A DNA stretch of 64,000 nucleotides from Pseudarthrobacter sulfonivorans (GCF_001484605.1 NZ_CP013747.1:1798001-1862000); one strand, 5' to 3'. Shown: positions 15,702-27,499, numbered from the stretch's first letter. Made by a program: numbers and translations. Notes: generated by a model not told the origin, from the sequence alone.

Positions 15702-18431
15702 CTACGACGGCACCACGGTTCCGGCGCCGCCGTCGACCGTTATTTCCTGCCCGGTGAAGATCCGGAGCGTGGCGTCCGGGACGCCCACCACCGCCGGGAT
15801 GCCGTACTCCCGCGCCACCACGGCCCCATGGGAATTGGGTCCGCCCATCTCCATCACCAGTCCGCCCGCGGTGAGGAACAACGGCGTCCAGCCGGGGTCC
15901 GTGGACGGCGCCACCAGGATTTCACCCGGTTCCAGGTGCGCGCCCACCGGGTCGAGGATCACGCGGGCTGTCGCCGTGACAACACCGGCCGACGCCGGAC
16001 TGCCGGTCAGTGCCCCCGGCACTGTGGATGCCGCCGCAGCGCCGGCCACGGGAATGGCTTCCGGTTCCGTGCCGTCCGACAGCAGCACCCGGGGTATGTG
16101 GCGCCGCTCCAGTTCCAAGGCGTAGTCCGCGCGCCGCTGCGCCACCAGGTCGCGCAGGTCAGCTTTTCCGGAACTGAGGCCGGCCCTGGCTTCGTCCAGG
16201 TCGAGGAAGAAGATGTCATCCGCGTCGGCCACCACCCCGGCATCGGCCAGCGCCGCGCCGGCCAGGGCCAGTTGCTTGCGCACTTCGGCGAGGCCCACCA
16301 CCAGCTGGTATTTGGGCAGTTCGCGCAATCCGGCGAAAAGCCTGGCCCGCCGCAGCGCCGCCCGGACCACCGTCCCGCGCAGCCGCCCACGGATGTGTGC
16401 CTCCCCAACGAGGCGGTCAACGCAGGCTTCGGCTTCTTCCGCCGCGTTGCTGAACTGGGCGTCCGGCGGCAGCGCGGAACCCTCAAGCCGGAGGTAGTTG
16501 GCCAGGACACCCACGATGTGGGTGGCGTCATCGGACCAGCGCGGCATGCCAACGTCGATCTCGGCCACGGCGCGGTGCCCGTACTGGCCCATAAACCGAG
16601 CCAGCCCGGCCTGCAGCACCGCGGGCAGCTGACCCGAGTGGAACTCTTCGGCCAGCTCGGCGGGTTTCCGCTCCGTCACAGCGGCGCGGGATACGCCGTC
16701 GTTCCTAATCACCTGGGCGAGCCGCCACAGGTCCAGGTCCATCTCGGTGGTGACATTGTTGGGCAGCCCGCGGAGCACAACCTGCAGATCATCCCACCGG
16801 CCGCCACCCAGCAGTTTTCCGACGAGCGCCAGGGCGGCGAAACCCAGCGCAGGGAGCGGCACGATGGACGGCACTACCGAGAAAATGCGCGTGCCGAGCA
16901 GGTTTTCGGCGTGGTCCAGGCGCTGCAGCGGGGTGACGCCGGCGGGCGGTTCGAGGGAATCGGCGAACTCCCGCGCCCGCCGGTTGGCCCGCCGCAGAGC
17001 GGCATCCGGCCGGAAGACGGCCCGGAGCAGCGTCTCCGGCACCCTGGCATGCACCGCCGCCGGCACAACGTGCCGCAGCAAGCCCAGCGGCGTCCTGCGC
17101 GTCACGGAAAACCGCGGGTCCTCGAACACCCGGCGCAGCACCGTCGCCGAGCGGGCTTCCATCACGTCAAAGACCCGGGGAACGATCAGCCGGCCGGTGG
17201 TGCTGCGGGCTACAGCGGTCAGATCGAAGTAGATGCGCTGGCCCGCCACCGCATACGGCGACGGACCCTTATGTGGCTCGGGCACATCGAACTGCGCCGC
17301 ACGGGCCACCGACGACCCAATGAGGCGGAAGGCTGCCAGGCCCATGGGTGTGATGGGGCGGGTCAGGCCCTGCGCCAGGCTGAAGCAAAGGTAAACGCGC
17401 GTGCCCTCCCCGCCGGGAGTGCCCACCCCGGCCGCCCGTTGCGGGACGGGGAACAGTGTGGTGATGGGCCGCGACTGGGTCAGCCAGAAATGACCATCGC
17501 CGGCAATGGCCCATTCAATGTCCTGCGGCGAGCCAAAGTGACCCTCCACGCGGTGGCCTAAGGCTGCAAGTTCGGCGGCCTGCTTGTCCGTCAGGCACGC
17601 CGCGGCCTCGCCGTTGCTGATGGCCAGAGTCCGTGTGCCGCCACCGGGGATGGGCCGGACCGCGATCCGTTTGTCGCCAAGCCGGCGTTCCAGCACGCGC
17701 CCGGTGAGTGGGTCAACGACGAAATGGTCCGGGTTCACGGCCCCGGACACTACCGCTTCCCCCAAGCCCGGGCTGGCATCGATCACGGCCTGCTTCCGGC
17801 GGCCCGTCAGCGGGTTGGCGGTGAAAAGCACGCCGGCGGCGGTGGCGTCCACCATCCGCTGAACCACCACGGCCAGCGCCACCGCGGCCGGGTCGATCCC
17901 CCGGCTTGCCCTGTAGCTGACGGCCCGGTCCGTCCAGAGCGAGGCCCAGCAGTTGCGCACGGCTTCCACGACGGCGGCAGCGCCCACCACGTTCAGATAA
18001 GTGTCCTGCTGGCCGGCGAAACTCGCCGACGGAAGGTCCTCCGCAGTGGCTGAGGACCGGACGGCGACCGGAACGTTGTCCCCCAGGGCTGCATAGGCCT
18101 GTTCGACGGCGGCGGCCACCTCGGTGGGGACCGGGGCGTTTTGGATAACACCCCGGGCCCGGGACGCCAGCGCAGCCAGGGCGGGGAGGTCGCCGTCGGG
18201 CGTTGCCTGAAGAGCAGTGTGGACGTCGGCGAGCAGGCCGTCCGTTCGATGTGGGTGGCCCGCGGTCGCCTCGAGGTAGGCCTCCGTGGTGAGGCAGAAA
18301 CCGTCCGGCACGGGGAGCCCAGCGGCGAACAGCTCCCCCAGGTTGGCCGCTTTGCCACCCACCAGGGGAACCATTGCTGCGGTGACCGCCTCCAATCCGA
18401 GGATGGGAGGCGGGCTGCCGGTGTCAGGCAT
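15702..18431 (-). CDS. PEP synthase-like / rifampicin phosphotransferase-like enzyme
   Basis: About 909 residues with the three-part build of PEP synthase and rifampicin phosphotransferase (RPH). The N-terminal ATP-grasp domain has 'VGGKAANLGELFAAGLPVPDGF', 'RSSATAEDLPSASFAGQQDTY' and 'GVLFTANPLTGRR'. A long central substrate domain follows. The C-terminal swivelling domain has the phosphocarrier His in GGPNSHGAVVAREYGIPAVV. The gap between domains and 'SLWTDRAVSYRASRGID' resemble RPH more than PEP synthase, so it may phosphorylate a hydroxylated compound. Of two in-frame starts, ATG 18431 has AGGAGG at the right distance (7 bases); ATG 18437 is only 1 base away from it. It lies about 30 bp after the USP gene. 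Confidence 0.75.
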   Translation of the reverse strand: MPDTGSPPPILGLEAVTAAMVPLVGGKAANLGELFAAGLPVPDGFCLTTEAYLEATAGHPHRTDGLLADVHTALQATPDGDLPALAALASRARGVIQNAPVPTEVAAAVEQAYAALGDNVPVAVRSSATAEDLPSASFAGQQDTYLNVVGAAAVVEAVRNCWASLWTDRAVSYRASRGIDPAAVALAVVVQRMVDATAAGVLFTANPLTGRRKQAVIDASPGLGEAVVSGAVNPDHFVVDPLTGRVLERRLGDKRIAVRPIPGGGTRTLAISNGEAAACLTDKQAAELAALGHRVEGHFGSPQDIEWAIAGDGHFWLTQSRPITTLFPVPQRAAGVGTPGGEGTRVYLCFSLAQGLTRPITPMGLAAFRLIGSSVARAAQFDVPEPHKGPSPYAVAGQRIYFDLTAVARSTTGRLIVPRVFDVMEARSATVLRRVFEDPRFSVTRRTPLGLLRHVVPAAVHARVPETLLRAVFRPDAALRRANRRAREFADSLEPPAGVTPLQRLDHAENLLGTRIFSVVPSIVPLPALGFAALALVGKLLGGGRWDDLQVVLRGLPNNVTTEMDLDLWRLAQVIRNDGVSRAAVTERKPAELAEEFHSGQLPAVLQAGLARFMGQYGHRAVAEIDVGMPRWSDDATHIVGVLANYLRLEGSALPPDAQFSNAAEEAEACVDRLVGEAHIRGRLRGTVVRAALRRARLFAGLRELPKYQLVVGLAEVRKQLALAGAALADAGVVADADDIFFLDLDEARAGLSSGKADLRDLVAQRRADYALELERRHIPRVLLSDGTEPEAIPVAGAAAASTVPGALTGSPASAGVVTATARVILDPVGAHLEPGEILVAPSTDPGWTPLFLTAGGLVMEMGGPNSHGAVVAREYGIPAVVGVPDATLRIFTGQEITVDGGAGTVVPS

Positions 18432-18461
18432 TCTCATGCCTCCTGCTCCGAAGGTGTTGGG

Positions 18462-19499
18462 TCAGGCTGCGCCGGGGATCGGTCCGAACTGCGCCCGGTC
18501 CGCCAGCCGCGGATCGTCGCGGTCCGGAACCACCAGGACCGGACTCTTGGCATGGTGCAGCACGCCGCCGGACGTGGAACCCAGGAGCATGCCGGTGAAC
18601 CCGCCACGGCCCCGGGTGCCCACCACCACGAGCTCCACGTGCCGGCTGGCCTCCACGAGGACGTCCACTGCCGAGCCGTCCAGCAGTTCCGACTCCACGG
18701 CAAGGTTGGGATAGTGGCTCTTGAGCCAGGCCATCCCGGCGTCCAGTTGGATCCGGATGTCCTCGAAGAGGGCTTTGCGGTCCATGGGGGCCGGAACCCA
18801 GGCCAGGGAGCCGCTGAACTGCGGCACCGCACAGATCACGCGCAGGGTTGCCCCGAGCCGTTCGGCCTGGTCGGCAGCCTCCAGCACGGCGATCCGTGCC
18901 TGCTCGGACCCGTCCACGCCCACCACTACAACATTCTCGACCTGCTTGTGTCCTGGCTTGGCCTGCTCGGCCCTGATGCGCTTGTCTTCGGTGGTTTCGC
19001 CCAGCCGGTCCGAACACACCAGCGGCACCGTGACCGTGGGGCACTTGGCGTGAGCCGGCAGGGCGCTGCTCACCGAACCCAGCAGGCGTCCCACAAATCC
19101 GCCGCGGCCGCGGGTGCCGAACACCAGCAGATCGGCTGTCTCGGACATTTCCAGGAGGACGCCGGAAGCGTCTCCGTTCTCCACGGAGCCGTCAACTTCG
19201 ATGTTGTAGCCGGAAACCTTGTCCAGCGCCTGCTTGACGATCGCTTCAGCGCCCTCGCGGATCACGGAATCATCCACGGTGGCGTACCCGCCGTCCAGCC
19301 CGGACGCCGCAAAGATCGGCACTGAATACGCGGTGACAATATGCAAAGGCCGACGGCGGCGTTCGGCTTCCCGGGCAGCCCACACCAAAGCGCACTGGCC
19401 GTGGTCGGAACCATCCACCCCCACAACTATCCCCACCGGAGCAGCCGAATTTCCGGCCCGGTCCTGTTCCGGATCCGGATGCATCTCTTGTGCGCCCAT
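18462..19499 (-). CDS. Tandem universal stress protein
   Basis: A 345-residue protein with two Usp domains. Each starts with the nucleotide-binding strand VVGVDGS (residues ~25 and ~160) and ends with the ATP-binding glycine motif: GTRGRGGFVGRLLGSVSSAL in the first and GTRGRGGFTGMLLGSTSGGV in the second. The intact G-2x-G-9x-G(S/T) motifs suggest it binds ATP. It is the first gene of a pair with the PEP-synthase-like enzyme, and USP/PEP-utilising pairs suggest a stress or energy-limitation response. The upstream region 19500-19907 is shared with the divergent FAD-type gene. Confidence 0.92.
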   Translation of the reverse strand: MGAQEMHPDPEQDRAGNSAAPVGIVVGVDGSDHGQCALVWAAREAERRRRPLHIVTAYSVPIFAASGLDGGYATVDDSVIREGAEAIVKQALDKVSGYNIEVDGSVENGDASGVLLEMSETADLLVFGTRGRGGFVGRLLGSVSSALPAHAKCPTVTVPLVCSDRLGETTEDKRIRAEQAKPGHKQVENVVVVGVDGSEQARIAVLEAADQAERLGATLRVICAVPQFSGSLAWVPAPMDRKALFEDIRIQLDAGMAWLKSHYPNLAVESELLDGSAVDVLVEASRHVELVVVGTRGRGGFTGMLLGSTSGGVLHHAKSPVLVVPDRDDPRLADRAQFGPIPGAA

Positions 19500-19907
19500 C
19501 GGGCCGCCTCCTCGCGATACTGCCTTATGTTGCGGCTATTCTGCCAGAAGCGGCGCCCTCCGCCCGCACCGGCCGCGATGTAGGCCCCGACGGGCTGGAG
19601 AACCCTGCTTCCGCTTCTCACTATTCTCGGTCCGCAGACACTTAGCAAGCGGCTGCGGACCGCTGGATGGCGGGTTATCCACAGCCCATGGCAAACGGAG
19701 TGGCAACCGTATTCAACGATAAGAAGAATGTTTGTGTTTGGGCTATCCACGGCCCTGAATGTTCTGTAGTCTTCGAGGCACTGCGGTCCGCCGACGCCCA
19801 ATTCAGGTGCGTCCCGGGCCGGTGCTGCGGCCGGACTTTGGGGGTAACGGAACGCATGCGGGGCAACGCTGCCTGCATCCGAAAGCCTTTGAAGGAGGAA
19901 AACTGTA
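19500..19907. other. Divergent intergenic region with an inverted repeat and a DnaA-box-like motif
   Basis: 408 bp between the USP gene (minus) and the FAD-type gene (plus), with no convincing gene. A perfect 9-bp inverted repeat GGTCCGCAG (19629-19637) / CTGCGGACC (19653-19661) is followed by TTATCCACA (19675-19683), which matches the DnaA-box consensus, and a looser CTATCCACG around 19742. A single box does not make an origin. Promoters for both genes are expected here; GAAGGAGG at 19891-19898 is the Shine-Dalgarno of the plus-strand gene. Confidence 0.5.
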
Positions 19908-20549
19908 GTGTCAAGCATGCCTGTGAATGGCGGGACCGAACGGACCACCACGGTGATCATCGGCACGGGGCTCTCAGGCCTGGCTGTTGGCGCAGAACTG
20001 CGCCGCCGCGGCGTGGACGCGATTGTGGTGGACGGGCTCGACATCCTCGGCGCCGGACAACCGGCCAACACTGCTTCACTGCAGCGCTGCGACGCAGCAG
20101 ACTCCGACTCCCTCCGGGAGCGCAACGAGATCCTCCGCCACCTGCGCAACTACGCCGCCAGCCACCACATGGATGTCCGCAACACCACCCGGGCGGTTCA
20201 GCTGACCATGGTGGGCGGCGCACCAAGCGGAAATACTGCGGGAACAACCGCGGGCTCCCCGTCCGGCAAGTGGGAAGTCCATACGCCCAACGGAATCCTG
20301 CTGGCTGACAACATTGTGCTGACCCGGTGCGCGCACAGCCAGCTGCGGCGCATGCTCAGCGACTTCGGCATCACGGTTGGCCGCAACCTAGTGGCAGCCA
20401 TGCGGCAGATCGGCATCTACCTCGTGGGAGTGGGCGAGCTCATCACGCCCTCACCCAAGGAAGTCCTGCGTCAGGCGAAGACCGTGGGCCAGGCCATTTC
20501 AGCAACGGTCCAGGCCACGGTCCACCCGGAAAGCGCCGCCGCCGTCTAG
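19908..20549 (+). CDS. Short Rossmann/FAD-binding-like protein
   Basis: A 213-residue protein with an N-terminal dinucleotide-binding fold: TTVIIGTGLSGLAVGAELRRRG fits GxGxxG, followed by the end-of-strand acidic position in 'DAIVVDGLDIL'. The remainder (LRHLRNYAASHHMDVRNTTR, 'ILLADNIVLTRCAHSQLRRM') looks like the second half of a flavoprotein monooxygenase shortened to about half its usual length, so it may bind FAD or NAD without being a full oxygenase. GTG 19908 is preferred: GGAGG lies 9 bases upstream, against 18 for ATG 19917. Its stop overlaps that of the converging CopC-like gene by 4 bases. Confidence 0.7.
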   Translation: MSSMPVNGGTERTTTVIIGTGLSGLAVGAELRRRGVDAIVVDGLDILGAGQPANTASLQRCDAADSDSLRERNEILRHLRNYAASHHMDVRNTTRAVQLTMVGGAPSGNTAGTTAGSPSGKWEVHTPNGILLADNIVLTRCAHSQLRRMLSDFGITVGRNLVAAMRQIGIYLVGVGELITPSPKEVLRQAKTVGQAISATVQATVHPESAAAV

Positions 20550-21175
20550 GCCTGTTCGGTTTCGTCGTCGCTGCCTGCGGTGAGGCGGCGCTTCGCGAGG
20601 ATACCGATGGCCACCAGCAGCCCGACGGCCACTGCGGCAAAGATCACCAGGCTCCAGGGGAACGGTTCGGACGCGTCTTCGGCCGGGTCCGGGGCTGCCA
20701 CGGTTCCCGGCTGCGCGGTTCCCATCGTGGGAACAGCGGCCGACGGCGATGCTCCCGCCGACGATGTTCCCGAGGGCGCGGCTCCCGCCGCCGCGGCGGT
20801 CGCCGTGAAGCCGAACGTCCCCTCGATCGGGTGGGAATCCGAGCTGACCACCCGCCAGGCCACCGTGTACGCCCCCGCCGGAGCGCCGGCCTTGAGCTTT
20901 TGGGTGGCAATGCTGTCCACGATCTCAACAGCGCCGTCCGCCCACTCAGCCCCGGCGGAATCCTTGACGGAGAACTGTGCGCCGATGCCCAGCGGGTTCT
21001 TGTTGAAGGTGACGGAGACCTGTTCCGGCGTTGTGGCCACCGTGGCGCCCTGCGCGGGGCTGCTGGACTCGGCGGCATCATGTGCCGACGCCGGGGCGGA
21101 AAACCCCAGCAGCGCGGCGGCGAGAACGAAGGTCCCGAGCACAACGCTCAGCAACTGGCGGCGGATGGATCGCAT
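20546..21175 (-). CDS. CopC-like copper resistance/binding protein, membrane-anchored
   Basis: A 209-residue exported protein. Signal peptide ends ...LGFSAPASA near residue 31, followed at once by HDAAESSSPAQGA, so mature His1 and the CopC beta-sandwich are present (APASAHD is the typical Cu(II) site start; 'SSDSHPIEGTFGFTATA' is the C-terminal family motif). A ~45-residue Ala/Ser/Pro linker leads to one membrane helix (PWSLVIFAAVAVGLLVAIGI) and a short cytoplasmic tail. This CopC-TM layout is common in actinobacteria. No copper P-type ATPase or CopD was found nearby. Confidence 0.92.
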   Translation of the reverse strand: MRSIRRQLLSVVLGTFVLAAALLGFSAPASAHDAAESSSPAQGATVATTPEQVSVTFNKNPLGIGAQFSVKDSAGAEWADGAVEIVDSIATQKLKAGAPAGAYTVAWRVVSSDSHPIEGTFGFTATAAAAGAAPSGTSSAGASPSAAVPTMGTAQPGTVAAPDPAEDASEPFPWSLVIFAAVAVGLLVAIGILAKRRLTAGSDDETEQA

Positions 21176-21289
21176 GGGTGTACTGCTCCCTTGGGTTGGC
21201 GTCCTTCAAGCCTAGGCGAACTTCCCCGCGCAGCGGCAGCGCGCGCTGCACCCGCACGCTTCCCGGGCACGCTTCCCGGGCACCGGCAT

Positions 21290-23683
<2,394 letters not shown>

Positions 23684-23802
23684 GGTGTCTCCAACATTGC
23701 TCGGCATTGTGAGGTTCCTGACAGACATTCTAGGCGCGCACACTAGGCGCGGTCCCTGCCCTCTAGGATCAAGTAACCCCAACAACACATCCCGGAGGAC
23801 TA

Positions 23803-25245
23803 ATGCTTAAGCAGGGCTCTGCCTTGGACCGGTACTTCAAGATATCCGAGCGGGGGTCCAACCTCTCCCGCGAGATCCGCGGCGGCTTTGCCACGTTCTT
23901 CGCCATGAGCTACATCGTGGTGCTTAACCCCCTGATCCTCTCCGGCCCGGATTCCAGCGGCACCACACTTGGTTTTGCCGCAGTGGCCGCTGTGACGGCT
24001 TTTGTGGCAGGCATCCTCACTATCCTGATGGGCGCCTGGGGCAGGCACCCCTTCGCGCTGGCCGCGGGGCTGGGCGTGAACGCGTTTGTGGCCGTCACGG
24101 TCGCCACGAACCCTGGCCTGACGTGGCCGGACATGATGGGCCTGGTGGTCCTGTCCGGCGTGACCATGATGATCCTGGTCCTCACCGGCTTCCGGACTGC
24201 CGTCTTCAAGGCCGTCCCGGACGGGCTCAAGACGGCCATCGTGGTGGGCATCGGACTTTTTATCGCCCTGATCGGGCTGGTGAATGCCGGCTTTGTGCGC
24301 CGGATCCCGGACGCTGCCGGTACCACCGTTCCCGTGGGCCTGGGCTTCGACGGCAAGCTGCTGGGCTGGCCCACGGCCGTCTTTGTGTTCGGCCTGATCC
24401 TCACCATCGCCCTGGTGGTCCGCAAGGTCAAGGGCGCCATCCTGATCGGCATCATCGCCTCCACCATCATTTCCGTGATCCTGGAAATGACCCTCCACAT
24501 CGGTCCCAGCTTTGACGGCACTACCGCCAACCCGCAGGGCTGGTCCCTCGTGGCGCCGTCCTTTACGGGGTGGAGCGCCCCGGACCTGTCGCTGATCGGC
24601 AAGGCCAACCCGTTCGGCGCTTTTGAACACCTGGGCTTCGTAGCCGCCACCCTGCTGGCATTCGTGATCCTGCTCAGCATCTTCTTCGATGCCATGGGCA
24701 CCATGGTGGGCCTGGCCAACGAGGCCGGCACGGTGGACAAGGACGGCAACATCCCGGACGTGGACCGCGTGCTCCAGGTGGACGCGCTCGGCGCGATCGT
24801 GGGTGGCGGCGCCTCCGTCTCCTCGAACCAGATCTATGTTGAGGCCGGCGCCGGGATCGGCGAGGGTGCTCGGACGGGCGTGGCGTCCATCGTCACCGGC
24901 CTGCTGTTCCTGGTGGCCATGTTCTTCACCCCGCTGATCAACCTCGTTCCATTCGAGGCGGTGGCCCCGGCCCTGGTGGTGGTGGGCTTCATGATGGTCT
25001 CCCAGGTGGGCAAGATCGACTGGCAGGACTGGGGAATCGCCATCCCGGCTTTCCTGACCATGACCCTGATGCCGTTCACGTACTCCATCGCCAACGGTCT
25101 CGGCGCAGGCTTCATCGCCTATGTCCTGATCCGGACCTTCCAGGGCCGCATCAAGGACGTCCACCCGCTGATGTGGGCGGTGGCCGGCGCGTTCCTGCTG
25201 TTCTTCGCCGTCGGTCCCATCGAGGCCGCACTGGGCATGCCCTAG
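23803..25245 (+). CDS. AzgA-type purine (adenine/guanine/hypoxanthine) permease
   Basis: A 480-residue NCS2/AzgA permease with about 12-14 membrane segments. The N-terminus (LDRYFKISERGSNLSREIRG, then 'TFFAMSYIVVLNPLILS') is the AzgA-type signature, and 'DAMGTMVGLANEAG' and 'GGGASVSSNQIYVEAGAG' carry the substrate-site acidic and Asn/Ser residues of this group. It imports purine bases with protons. GGAGG precedes the ATG at the right distance. Its stop overlaps the converging response-regulator stop by 4 bases (CTAG). Confidence 0.93.
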   Translation: MLKQGSALDRYFKISERGSNLSREIRGGFATFFAMSYIVVLNPLILSGPDSSGTTLGFAAVAAVTAFVAGILTILMGAWGRHPFALAAGLGVNAFVAVTVATNPGLTWPDMMGLVVLSGVTMMILVLTGFRTAVFKAVPDGLKTAIVVGIGLFIALIGLVNAGFVRRIPDAAGTTVPVGLGFDGKLLGWPTAVFVFGLILTIALVVRKVKGAILIGIIASTIISVILEMTLHIGPSFDGTTANPQGWSLVAPSFTGWSAPDLSLIGKANPFGAFEHLGFVAATLLAFVILLSIFFDAMGTMVGLANEAGTVDKDGNIPDVDRVLQVDALGAIVGGGASVSSNQIYVEAGAGIGEGARTGVASIVTGLLFLVAMFFTPLINLVPFEAVAPALVVVGFMMVSQVGKIDWQDWGIAIPAFLTMTLMPFTYSIANGLGAGFIAYVLIRTFQGRIKDVHPLMWAVAGAFLLFFAVGPIEAALGMP

Positions 25246-25907
25246 CCCTTCAGCACATACCGCCGCTCGGGCCGGCCCACGCCGTACTTGAGCCGGACCT
25301 CCAGCACGCCTTCGTCGTGGAGGTATTCCAGGTACCGGCGCGCACTGACCCGGGACGTGCCCAACTGGACGGCCACTTCGGCGGCGGACAGGTCGCCGTC
25401 GGCCTCCTTCAGCGCAGCTTCCACGAGCTTCAGCGTTTCGATGCTGCAGCCCTTCGGCAGCGGCCGATCGGTCCGGTCCAGCCCGAACACCCGGTTCACG
25501 TCCGACTGCTCCGCCACATCCTTGGCCGAGTCGAGGCCCTGGTAAGCGCTGCGGTAGTGCTCCAGCCGTTCCTGCAGGTCAGTCTGCGAGAAGGGCTTGA
25601 TGAGGTAATGCACAATCCCGCCGCGGAGGGCCTTGCGCACCGTGTCCACCTCACGGGCGGCGCTGATCACCAGGACATCCAGTTCCGGGGCCACCTCGCG
25701 CAGTTTGTGCATCAGGTCCAGGCCGTTGATGTCCGGCAGGTGGATATCGAGCAGCACGAGGTCCGGTTGCAGACGCCCCGTTTCGATGACCGCCTGGGCG
25801 CCGGTATGGGCCACCCCGACGACGGCGAACCCGGGAGTGCGCTGAATGAACCCTGCGTGGACCTTGGCCACCATAAAGTCGTCATCGACGATCAGGACTT
25901 TGATCAT
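25242..25907 (-). CDS. CitB/DcuR-type response regulator
   Basis: A 221-residue regulator. The receiver domain (1-120) has the acidic pair IVDDDF, the phosphorylatable Asp in LVLLDIHLPDINGLD, Thr/Ser position VISAAR and the Lys in HYLIKPF. The C-terminal ~85 residues hold a helix-turn-helix of the CitB type (LSAAEVAVQLGTSRVSARRYLEYLHDEGVLEV). Translation is coupled to the upstream kinase gene (4-base overlap). In Corynebacterium CitA/CitB-type systems control citrate and tricarboxylate uptake, and here the pair is divergent from tctCBA, supporting the same role. Confidence 0.93.
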   Translation of the reverse strand: MIKVLIVDDDFMVAKVHAGFIQRTPGFAVVGVAHTGAQAVIETGRLQPDLVLLDIHLPDINGLDLMHKLREVAPELDVLVISAAREVDTVRKALRGGIVHYLIKPFSQTDLQERLEHYRSAYQGLDSAKDVAEQSDVNRVFGLDRTDRPLPKGCSIETLKLVEAALKEADGDLSAAEVAVQLGTSRVSARRYLEYLHDEGVLEVRLKYGVGRPERRYVLKG

Positions 25908-27499
25908 TGCTGCATTCTCCGTGTTCGTTCCAGCCGGGCGGTGAAGACCGCCCCGTTGTTGTTGGTTACCGTGAGGTCGCCGCCGCTGCGCCGGCAGACC
26001 ACCCGGGAGAGCGCCAGGCCGAAGCCCCTGCTGCCGCCGGGGCCGGGGTCCTTGGTGGTGAAACCCTGCTGGAAGATCTCCCCCGGATCCCCGGCGACGC
26101 CGGGTCCGGAATCGCGGACGGTGACCGTCACGCCGTCGGCTGTGTCCTCCACGAGCACCCTGACCACTGCCTCCGGAAGCCCGGTGACGGCGTCGAACGC
26201 GTTGTCCACCAGGTTCCCGACGACCGTGGTCAGGTCGCGGGACAGCTCATCATCAACGCGCTTCAGCCCGGATTCCGGGTCTAGCTGCAAGGTGACCCCG
26301 CGTTCGGTGGCGAGGCTCGACTTGGCGATCAGGAGCGCGGCGAGCGCCGGGTCCTGGATGCGGCTGGTGACCTCGTCGTTGAGCCGGGTCCTGTCCAGCG
26401 TGGCACCGTTGACGAACTGGACCACGGAATCGTATTCCCCGATCTGGATGAGGCCGGAAATCACGTGCAGCTGGTTGGCGAATTCGTGGGCCTGGGCGCG
26501 GAGGGTGTCGGTGGCCGTCCGGGTGGCTCCGAGTTCCCGCTCGAGTGCGGACAGTTCCGTGCGGTCGCGCAGCGTGGTGACGGAGCCGATGTCGCGGCCG
26601 CGCGAACGGATGGGAACCCGGTTCAGCACCACCAGCCGGTCACCAACGAGCACCAGCTGGTCCGGCTCCGGCTGCTCGCGGGTGAGGACTTCCTTGAGCG
26701 CTGGCTCAACGGACAGGCCAGCCAGGCGCTTGCCCACACAGTCAGCGGGGAGGCCAAGCAGCGCGCGCGCACTGTCGTTGGCCACGGTGATGCGCTCGTG
26801 CGGGTCCAGCGCCACCACACCTTCCTTCAGGCCATGCAGCATGGCCTCGCGGTTTTCCACCAGGCCGGTGATTTCGCTTGGTTCCATGCCCAGGGTCTGC
26901 CGCTTGACCCGGCGGGAGAGCAGCAGCGAGCCGGCAACACCCAGCACACTGGCCACACCGAGATAGGTGAGGAGGTTGGGCACGGCATCCCCCAGCCGCT
27001 CCAGGACGGAGGGATAGTTCCGGCTGATGGACGCGATGCCGATCATTTTTCCGGCGTCGTCGAGGACCGGAACGTGCGCGGACAGTTCCTCCGTGCCGGA
27101 TCCGTCCACCACGCCGGTCCACGCGCGGCCTTCGAGCACACGGCTGGCGCCGAGTTCCAAGGGCTGGCCCAAGAGGCTGGGATTGGAGGAGGCAACCACT
27201 GTGCGGTCGAGCTTCGCCAGCGCTACGTGCGAGGACCCCGACACCGTCCGCACCGACTCGGCCACGGCGGGAAGGGCTGAGCCGCCGCGGGGTTCGGCCG
27301 CGGGCAGCAGCGCCCGGACGGTGGGATTGGCACCCAGGGCTTCGGCAGCGGACAGCGCCCGGCGGCCCTCAACCCGTTCGAACGCCGCAGCGGACTGGGC
27401 GAGGGAGATCGCCACGACGGCCACCAGGACGGCGAAAACGATGAGCAACTGCAGAACCAGGTACTGCCCCGCAAGGGACATGCCTCTTCGTCGAGTCAC
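25904..27499 (-). CDS. CitA/DcuS-type sensor histidine kinase
   Basis: A 531-residue membrane kinase. One N-terminal helix (LQLLIVFAVLVAVVAISLAQ), an extracellular sensor of ~130 residues with 'ADSVRTV..SHVALA', a second helix (VPNLLTYLGVASVLGVAGSLL), a PAS domain, then the DHp box QAHEFANQLHVISGLIQIGE with His phosphorylation site and an HATPase domain ('VGNLVDNAFDAV' N-box, 'VRDSGPGVAGD' G1, 'GSRGFGLALSRVV' G2). CitA/DcuS kinases sense extracellular carboxylates. It heads a two-gene operon with the response regulator and is divergent from tctC. Confidence 0.93.
   Translation of the reverse strand: MTRRRGMSLAGQYLVLQLLIVFAVLVAVVAISLAQSAAAFERVEGRRALSAAEALGANPTVRALLPAAEPRGGSALPAVAESVRTVSGSSHVALAKLDRTVVASSNPSLLGQPLELGASRVLEGRAWTGVVDGSGTEELSAHVPVLDDAGKMIGIASISRNYPSVLERLGDAVPNLLTYLGVASVLGVAGSLLLSRRVKRQTLGMEPSEITGLVENREAMLHGLKEGVVALDPHERITVANDSARALLGLPADCVGKRLAGLSVEPALKEVLTREQPEPDQLVLVGDRLVVLNRVPIRSRGRDIGSVTTLRDRTELSALERELGATRTATDTLRAQAHEFANQLHVISGLIQIGEYDSVVQFVNGATLDRTRLNDEVTSRIQDPALAALLIAKSSLATERGVTLQLDPESGLKRVDDELSRDLTTVVGNLVDNAFDAVTGLPEAVVRVLVEDTADGVTVTVRDSGPGVAGDPGEIFQQGFTTKDPGPGGSRGFGLALSRVVCRRSGGDLTVTNNNGAVFTARLERTRRMQQ

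Noticed and set aside
15441..17561. A 706-codon plus-strand open frame opposite the RPH-like gene
   Set aside because: Its product is Arg/His/Gly/Pro-rich with no family motif, while the minus strand encodes a recognisable three-domain enzyme; it is an antisense shadow from high GC.
19675..19683. Replication origin at the DnaA-box-like motif
   Set aside because: Only one good box, no dnaA/dnaN or AT-rich unwinding element nearby.
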